Origin: Oscillospiraceae bacterium
Lineage (GTDB): Bacteria; Bacillota; Clostridia; Oscillospirales; Oscillospiraceae
Direction: 5' to 3'
Assembly: GCA_031261325.1 (NCBI GenBank)
Contig: JAISKH010000091.1
Span: 1 to 35,627 of the forward strand
Length of the DNA stretch: 35,627 nt
Below the pieces are notes generated by a model. The model was not told the origin of the DNA, ran no database searches, and saw only the letters and a list, made by a program, of their open reading frames with translations. Each line of letters begins with the position of its first letter. The stretch's first letter is position 1. The translations under genes and the position numbers were made by a program. Of this stretch, positions 31,342-35,627 are shown in pieces.

Positions 31342-31682
31342 TTATGGAGAATGGTGATATACGCAACGCGGGTATACAAGTTTCCGATATTGTACAGTCC
31401 CTGCGCGGGCACGACGCGGGCGCGAGCTTCTTCGTCGTCGCGGCGGACGATATTTTCGTCTCGCTGGCGGACGGTAAGACGCGAAAGCTGGAAAAGCCGA
31501 AACGCAAAAAGCGCAAGCACGTCGCGCTCGTCTCGCGGCGTGACACGAACCTCACGGAAAAGCTGCGCAACGGCGACCGCGTTACAAACGCGGAGCTGCG
31601 GCGGGCACTCACGGAGTTTCGCGATTCGTCGGCGATTACGGCAACGGAAGCAGTGGCAAATGGGGAAGAGGGAGGTATGTAA
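31338..31682 (+). CDS. KOW-domain RNA-binding protein (L14e/L27e-like)
   Basis: Small KOW-domain proteins are commonly found between map and infA in Bacillota (YbzG-like in Bacillus subtilis) and are thought to bind rRNA, but their role is unclear. Here the 114 residues have a predicted beta-rich N-terminal half (ASFFVVAADDIFVSLADGK) followed by a basic KLEKPKRKKRKHVALVSRRD block and a helical C-terminus. The KOW glycine is not obvious, so the assignment rests on position and basic sequence. ATG 31338 overlaps the map stop; ATG 31344 is an alternative start. The infA Shine-Dalgarno lies in its last codons. Confidence 0.8.
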   Translation: MIMENGDIRNAGIQVSDIVQSLRGHDAGASFFVVAADDIFVSLADGKTRKLEKPKRKKRKHVALVSRRDTNLTEKLRNGDRVTNAELRRALTEFRDSSAITATEAVANGEEGGM

Positions 31683-31901
31683 ATGGCAAAAGAAGACATG
31701 ATTGAGCTTGAGGGCACGGTAGTTGAGTCGCTGCCTAATACGATGTTCCAGGTTGACATCGGAAAAGGGCACACGATTCTTGCGCATATCTCCGGCAAGC
31801 TCCGAATGAACTTTATCAGAATAGTCCCGGGCGATAAGGTAACGGTGCAAATGTCGCCGTATGACCTGACGCGCGGACGCATTACATGGCGGAGCAAGTA
31901 A
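31683..31901 (+). CDS. infA: Translation initiation factor IF-1
   Basis: IF-1 occupies the 30S A-site during initiation. The 72 residues match the family throughout: [40 protein letters not shown] and [20 protein letters not shown] lies about 8 nt before ATG 31683. The TAA stop (31899-31901) is inside a 10-bp hairpin arm, directly followed by a heptamer array. Confidence 0.97.
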   Translation: MAKEDMIELEGTVVESLPNTMFQVDIGKGHTILAHISGKLRMNFIRIVPGDKVTVQMSPYDLTRGRITWRSK

Positions 31902-31953
31902 AATCGCGCGGCGATTTTACAATTAACAAGTAACAATTAACAATGAACAATTG
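31898..31953. repeat. Stop-codon hairpin plus five-unit heptamer array after infA
   Basis: GTAAAATCGC (31898-31907), loop GCG, GCGATTTTAC (31911-31920) carries the infA stop TAA in its 5' arm. The array ACAATTA, ACAAGTA, ACAATTA, ACAATGA, ACAATTG (31919-31953) starts inside the 3' arm. This is the cleanest example of the composite element. Confidence 0.88.
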
Positions 31954-32012
31954 TGGACGCGGGGGACGTTTCTCCCGAAACCCGAGGCAATACACAGAAA
32001 GAGGTGTGGTAC

Positions 32013-32126
32013 ATGAAAGTCAGACCTTCGGTTAAACCCATGTGTGAAAAATGCAAGGTCATCAAGCGTCACGGCAAGGTTATGGTGATTTGCGAGAACC
32101 CCAAGCACAAGCAAAGACAAGGCTAA
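32013..32126 (+). CDS. rpmJ: 50S ribosomal protein L36, zinc-type
   Basis: L36 is the smallest 50S protein. The 37 residues read [20 protein letters not shown] and then [16 protein letters not shown], with Cys-x2-Cys...Cys-x4-His for zinc. The start ATG 32013 has GAGGTG upstream. It was identified by reading the frame directly. Heptamer arrays lie on both sides. Confidence 0.97.
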   Translation: MKVRPSVKPMCEKCKVIKRHGKVMVICENPKHKQRQG

Positions 32127-32128
32127 CT

Positions 32129-32163
32129 TCAATTGACAATTAACAATTGACAATTGACAATTG
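32129..32163. repeat. Five-unit heptamer array after rpmJ
   Basis: TCAATTG, ACAATTA, ACAATTG, ACAATTG, ACAATTG, beginning 3 bp after the rpmJ stop. A small GGGCG...CGCCC pairing follows. Confidence 0.9.
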
Positions 32164-32252
32164 AAGGACGAAAGACGGGCGGTAACCGCACGCCCTGCGG
32201 CTAAGTATGGCGGCAAAAGACTAGCGGACTTACAATGAAAGGACTAGATTAA

Positions 32253-32621
32253 ATGGCGAGAATTGCGGGTATAGACCTACCCAAAGACAAGCGCATCGAA
32301 ATCGGGCTGACCTATGTGTTCGGCATCGGACGGACGAGCGCGAAGAAAATCCTTGAGGAAACGGGCATCGACCCCTCCACGCGTGTTAAAGCACTGACCG
32401 AGGCGGAGGAGACCGCGCTCCGCGAAGTCATCGACAAGCAGTATACCGTTGAGGGCGACCTGCGCCGCACCGTCGCGCTGGACATCAAGCGACTGACCGA
32501 AATCGGCAGCTATCGCGGACTTCGCCATCGTCGGGGACTACCCGTTCGCGGGCAGCGGTCCAAGACGAACGCCCGTACCCGCAAGGGTCCGAAGCGGACG
32601 ATAGCCAATAAGAAGAAGTAA
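32253..32621 (+). CDS. rpsM: 30S ribosomal protein S13
   Basis: S13 contacts the 50S and the P-site tRNA from the 30S head. The 122 residues include [20 protein letters not shown], the helical domain with [18 protein letters not shown], and the C-terminal [20 protein letters not shown]. The gap upstream (126 nt after rpmJ) holds a heptamer array. AAAGGA precedes ATG 32253. Confidence 0.97.
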   Translation: MARIAGIDLPKDKRIEIGLTYVFGIGRTSAKKILEETGIDPSTRVKALTEAEETALREVIDKQYTVEGDLRRTVALDIKRLTEIGSYRGLRHRRGLPVRGQRSKTNARTRKGPKRTIANKKK

Positions 32622-32636
32622 GGGAGGAGCGATATT

Positions 32637-33035
32637 ATGGCAGCACCTAAGGGTAAAAAGGTAAGGACAAGACGCCGCGAACGGAAAAATATTGAACGGG
32701 GCGCGGTGCACATCAGTTCCTCCTTCAACAACACAATGGTGACAATCACCGACACGCACGGCAACGCGCTTTCATGGGCGTCCGCCGGCGAAATGGGCTT
32801 TAAGGGCAGCCGCAAGAGCACGCCCTTCGCCGCGCAGACCGCCGCCGAAACCGCCGCGAAAGCCGCGATGGAGCACGGACTGAAAACGGTTGAAGTGTTC
32901 GTCAAGGGTCCCGGCTCGGGACGTGAGGCGGCGATACGCGCTCTGCAATCGGCGGGGCTTGAAGTGACGATGATTAAGGACGTGACGCCCATACCGCACA
33001 ACGGTTGCCGCCCGCCCAAACGTCGCAGAGTTTAA
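32637..33035 (+). CDS. rpsK: 30S ribosomal protein S11
   Basis: S11 lies on the 30S platform by the mRNA exit. The 132 residues contain [40 protein letters not shown] and the signature [20 protein letters not shown] with a [18 protein letters not shown] end. GGGAGGAG precedes ATG 32637. Confidence 0.97.
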   Translation: MAAPKGKKVRTRRRERKNIERGAVHISSSFNNTMVTITDTHGNALSWASAGEMGFKGSRKSTPFAAQTAAETAAKAAMEHGLKTVEVFVKGPGSGREAAIRALQSAGLEVTMIKDVTPIPHNGCRPPKRRRV

Positions 33036-33049
33036 GGAGGTAAACGAAT

Positions 33050-33676
33050 ATGGCAAGATATACCGATGCGGTTTGCCGCCTGTGCCGCCGCGAGGGGCAG
33101 AAGCTGTTCCTCAAGGGCGACCGCTGCTACACAGACAAGTGCGGCGTTTCCCGCCGCGAATACGCGCCCGGAATGCACGGACAGGGGCGCACCAAGGTTT
33201 CCGAATACGGCACGCAGCTGCGCGAGAAGCAAAAGGCGAAGCGTTACTACGGCGTGCTTGAGTCGCAGTTCCGCGGCTATTTTGAAATCGCCAGCAAGAA
33301 GAAGGGCAAGACGGGCGAAAACCTGCTCTCCCTGCTTGAAACGCGCCTTGACAACACCGTTTACCGTCTCGGCTTTGCGATGAGCCGCGCGGAAGCGCGC
33401 CAGCTCGTCCTGCACGGACACTTCACGGTTAACGGGCGCAAGGTTAATATCCCCTCCTATCTCGTAAAGCCCGGCATGACGATTGCGCTTAAAGAGGGCA
33501 GCCGCTCTCTTGACAAGTTTAAGAACGTTATCGAAGCGAACGCGTTCCGCAACCCGCCCAAGTGGCTTGAATACGACGCAAATTCCCTGTCCGCGAAGGT
33601 CACAGGCGTCCCCGCGCGCGAGGACATCGACCTGCCGGTCGAGGAGCAGCTCATCGTCGAGCTATACTCCAAGTAA
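33050..33676 (+). CDS. rpsD: 30S ribosomal protein S4, zinc-type
   Basis: S4 nucleates 30S assembly and with S3 and S5 forms the mRNA entry channel. The 208 residues have a zinc site in the N-terminal part (Cys9, Cys12, Cys26, Cys31), [20 protein letters not shown], and the S4 RNA-binding domain [21 protein letters not shown]4 regulates the alpha operon in some bacteria; no target structure was identified here. AAGGAGG precedes ATG 33050. Confidence 0.97.
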   Translation: MARYTDAVCRLCRREGQKLFLKGDRCYTDKCGVSRREYAPGMHGQGRTKVSEYGTQLREKQKAKRYYGVLESQFRGYFEIASKKKGKTGENLLSLLETRLDNTVYRLGFAMSRAEARQLVLHGHFTVNGRKVNIPSYLVKPGMTIALKEGSRSLDKFKNVIEANAFRNPPKWLEYDANSLSAKVTGVPAREDIDLPVEEQLIVELYSK

Positions 33677-33742
33677 CCTGACACCCTCATGTTGGAAGGC
33701 TGTATTCCGGCTTGATAAGCCGAGATTTGAAGGAGGGTATAT

Positions 33743-34693
33743 ATGGTAGAAATTGAACGTCCGCGCATTGAGTGCATTGAAACACCGGGAGAAGAGCACC
33801 ACGGATTTTATGTTATAGAGCCGCTGGAGCGCGGATACGGCACGACGCTGGGTAACTCATTGCGCAGAATATTGCTGTCGTCGCTCCCCGGCACGGCGGT
33901 CACGACCGTTAAATTCGCGGGCGTGCAGCATGAGTTCACAACGATTCCCGGCGTCAAGGAAGATGTGACGGAGATAATCCTTAACATCAAGGGTCTGCTC
34001 GCGCGGCTGCACGCGCCCAAGACAAAGACAATTTATCTTGAGGCGGCGGGTGAGGGCGTGGTCACGGCGGGCGACATTACGCCTGACGGCGAGGTTGAGA
34101 TTCTCAACCCCGACATGCATATCGCAACGCTGTCACGGGACGCGTCCCTGCGGCTTGAGATGACGCTTGACCACGGGCGGGGCTACGTCTCCGCCGAGCG
34201 CAACAAGCTCGCGCAGCCGATTATCGGCGTTATCGCGATAGACTCCAACTTCGCGCCCGTGCTCAAGTGCAACTACACGGTTGAGAACACGCGCGTCGGC
34301 AACGTGACCGACTTCGACAAGCTTACAATCGAGGTTGTGACGGATAAGACGATTTCCGCGCGGGACGCGCTGAGTCTCGGCGCGCGAATCCTCTGTGACC
34401 ATTTCGCGCTGTTCACGGATTTGTCCGACACGGCGGGAAGTCGCTCCATCGTCATTGAAAAGACGGACGCGGCGCGCGACAAGGTTCTGGAAATGACGAT
34501 TGAGGAGCTTGACCTGTCCGTCCGCAGCTTTAACTGCTTAAAGCGCGCGAACATCAACACGGTTGAGGACTTGATTTCAAAGACAGAGGACGAAATGATA
34601 AAGGTCAGAAACCTCGGGCGCAAGTCGCTTGAGGAGGTTGTCCATAAGCTTGACCAAATGGGTCTTTCCCTGATGAACGACGACAACGCGTAA
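33743..34693 (+). CDS. rpoA: DNA-directed RNA polymerase subunit alpha
   Basis: Alpha dimerises to start RNA polymerase assembly and binds UP elements and activators. The 316 residues show the N-terminal domain ([35 protein letters not shown]) and the C-terminal domain with [20 protein letters not shown] and [14 protein letters not shown]. Length is normal. GGAGGG precedes ATG 33743. A small CGGCTT/AAGCCG hairpin (33708-33722) sits in the 66-nt gap after rpsD. Confidence 0.97.
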   Translation: MVEIERPRIECIETPGEEHHGFYVIEPLERGYGTTLGNSLRRILLSSLPGTAVTTVKFAGVQHEFTTIPGVKEDVTEIILNIKGLLARLHAPKTKTIYLEAAGEGVVTAGDITPDGEVEILNPDMHIATLSRDASLRLEMTLDHGRGYVSAERNKLAQPIIGVIAIDSNFAPVLKCNYTVENTRVGNVTDFDKLTIEVVTDKTISARDALSLGARILCDHFALFTDLSDTAGSRSIVIEKTDAARDKVLEMTIEELDLSVRSFNCLKRANINTVEDLISKTEDEMIKVRNLGRKSLEEVVHKLDQMGLSLMNDDNA

Positions 34694-34740
34694 AATTAGG
34701 CGCGCTGTCAGATTAGATTAACCAATAGGAGGTTTTGACT

Positions 34741-35082
34741 ATGCCCGGCACACGTAAACTCGGCAAGACGACAGACCGCCGTCTTGCGATGCTCCGCCAG
34801 CAGGTCACCGATTTCCTCGACACGGGGAGGCTGGTGACAACCGTCACGCGCTGCAAGGAGATTCGACCCCTCGCCGAGAAGATGATTACGCTCGGCAAGA
34901 AGAACACGCTCGCCTCGCGCCGTCAGGCGTTGGGATTCATCACGCGTGAGGACGTGGTGACGAAGGTGTTCGCGACGACCGCGCCATCATACTCGGAGCG
35001 CAACGGCGGATATACGCGCATCACGCGCGTCGGTCCCCGCCGCGGCGACGCCGCCGAAGTCGCGGTAATAGAACTGGTATAA
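34741..35082 (+). CDS. rplQ: 50S ribosomal protein L17
   Basis: L17 surrounds the tunnel exit. The 113 residues begin [20 protein letters not shown] and include [20 protein letters not shown] and [23 protein letters not shown] 34741 follows AGGAGG with 7-nt spacing; TTG 34735 is rejected. It closes the operon, with a strong terminator 7 nt after the stop. The usual next genes (ecfA, truA) are absent here. Confidence 0.97.
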   Translation: MPGTRKLGKTTDRRLAMLRQQVTDFLDTGRLVTTVTRCKEIRPLAEKMITLGKKNTLASRRQALGFITREDVVTKVFATTAPSYSERNGGYTRITRVGPRRGDAAEVAVIELV

Positions 35083-35088
35083 TGAAAA

Positions 35089-35117
35089 GCCGCCCACTTG
35101 GGCGGTCTTTTTATTTT
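35089..35117 (+). terminator. Terminator of the ribosomal operon
   Basis: Stem CCGCCC (35090-35095), loop ACTT, GGGCGG (35100-35105), extended by a G-T wobble, followed by CTTTTTATTTT. This is a textbook intrinsic terminator just after rplQ. Confidence 0.93.
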
Positions 35118-35120
35118 ACC

Positions 35121-35627
35121 ACTCCTTGTTCCCCGCGTCCCCCGCAGGGCACCTTTTGCGCGTAACGCCGCGCTCTGCTGTATTAGATTTCTTGTTATTT
35201 TTTCATTCTCTATGGAGATTCGCTTGCCCTACGCGGGCGGCGCCCCCTTTCCAATGCGGGAAAGGGGGGGAAAGCGCACTCAAGGGGGCTGCGCCCCCTT
35301 GAGAATCCCCTGCTTCTCAGAGCACTAAAGTCTCCAGTCGCTATCGCAAATGATAGGTTCTACAGCGCGGAACAAGTTCAAACATGAGTGCAAGCTCGCT
35401 CGCGCGAAGTTGTCAATGTTGCAACGATTTATCCTTGCCAAGTGGCAGCATGCAATCCCCAGTTTATACTTACTGCCCGTAACGCCGCAATTGGTTTGCG
35501 CCTAGCTATGGGGGTGATTTTTAAGAGGGGGCTTGCCCCCTCTTAAATGCGCTTTCCCCCCTTTCTCGCATAAGAAAGGGGGTCCCCGCCGGATAGGCGA
35601 GCAAATCTCCTTTGAGAATAAACAACA
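35121..35627. repeat. Dispersed inverted-arm element, copy 4 (right end cut by window)
   Basis: This fills the last ~500 nt; no gene is seen. Inverted relative to copy 1 and closest to it in sequence. Left-arm hairpins: 35243-35252/35259-35268 and 35279-35289/35293-35303. Right-arm hairpins: about 35520-35532/35535-35547, and CCCCCTTTCT/AGAAAGGGGG near 35556-35582. The core has CTCCAGTCGCTATCGCAAATG, TTGCCAAGTGGCAGC and GCCGCAATTGGTTTGCGCC. The outer left arm (from about 35131) matches copy 2's left fragment. Confidence 0.85.

Overview
This 35.6-kb window looks like a chromosomal segment of an uncultured or little-studied member of the Bacillota, class Clostridia, with fairly high GC. The main reasons are: the order rpmH-rnpA-yidD-yidC-jag; a complete S10-spc-alpha ribosomal cluster that includes secY, adk, map, a small KOW protein and infA; zinc-type (C+) forms of S4, S14, L24 and L36; and a class III CoA-transferase resembling HadA/FldA of amino-acid-fermenting Clostridia. 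Both ends of the window fall inside copies of one dispersed repeat, in opposite orientation, so the window may be a contig that broke at repeats (inference).

Layout. 1-506: repeat element copy 1. 520-4253 (+): rpmH, rnpA, yidD, yidC, jag and acpP (tRNA 5'-end processing, membrane protein insertion, lipid carrier). 4261-5687: a CoA-transferase on the minus strand with its own terminator and promoter. 5753-5965: a small helical protein of unknown function. 5966-7960: element copy 2, split by an intact 1.7-kb insertion sequence with 14-bp flanking repeats. 8018-9757 (-): a diacylglycerol/lipid kinase gene and a short-chain dehydrogenase gene with a 33-bp in-frame tandem repeat at its 5' end. 9763-10394: element copy 3. 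10397-14136 (-): serA, serC (serine synthesis) and mtaB (tRNA ms2t6A37 methylthiotransferase). 14190-18216 (+): a phosphate-binding-like lipoprotein, a cysteine desulfurase, comM and tRNA-Val(GAC). 18367-35117 (+): the ribosomal cluster, from a clear promoter and a leader of about 400 nt to a strong terminator after rplQ. 35121-35627: element copy 4.

The unusual content is mostly not standard genes. (1) A dispersed element of about 0.5 kb has long inverted arms. Each arm carries two perfect hairpins whose paired bases change together between copies, which points to selection on or copying of a folded structure. (2) A second dispersed element is built from exactly five (sometimes four or six) degenerate heptamers of the type ACAATTG. 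It often follows a TCGC...GCGA hairpin, often overlaps stop codons, and once lies inside the yidC reading frame. (3) Several RNA-associated proteins carry low-complexity extensions. The most striking is ribosomal protein S3, whose final ~130 residues are rich in Gly, Asn, Ser, Arg and Tyr. S5 has an Asn/Arg-rich head, and L16, RnpA and YidC have tails. (4) adk is broken by a single-base frameshift in an otherwise intact essential gene, so a sequence error is the first explanation to test.

All functions are inferred by reading motifs and recalling families. No database search or folding program was run.
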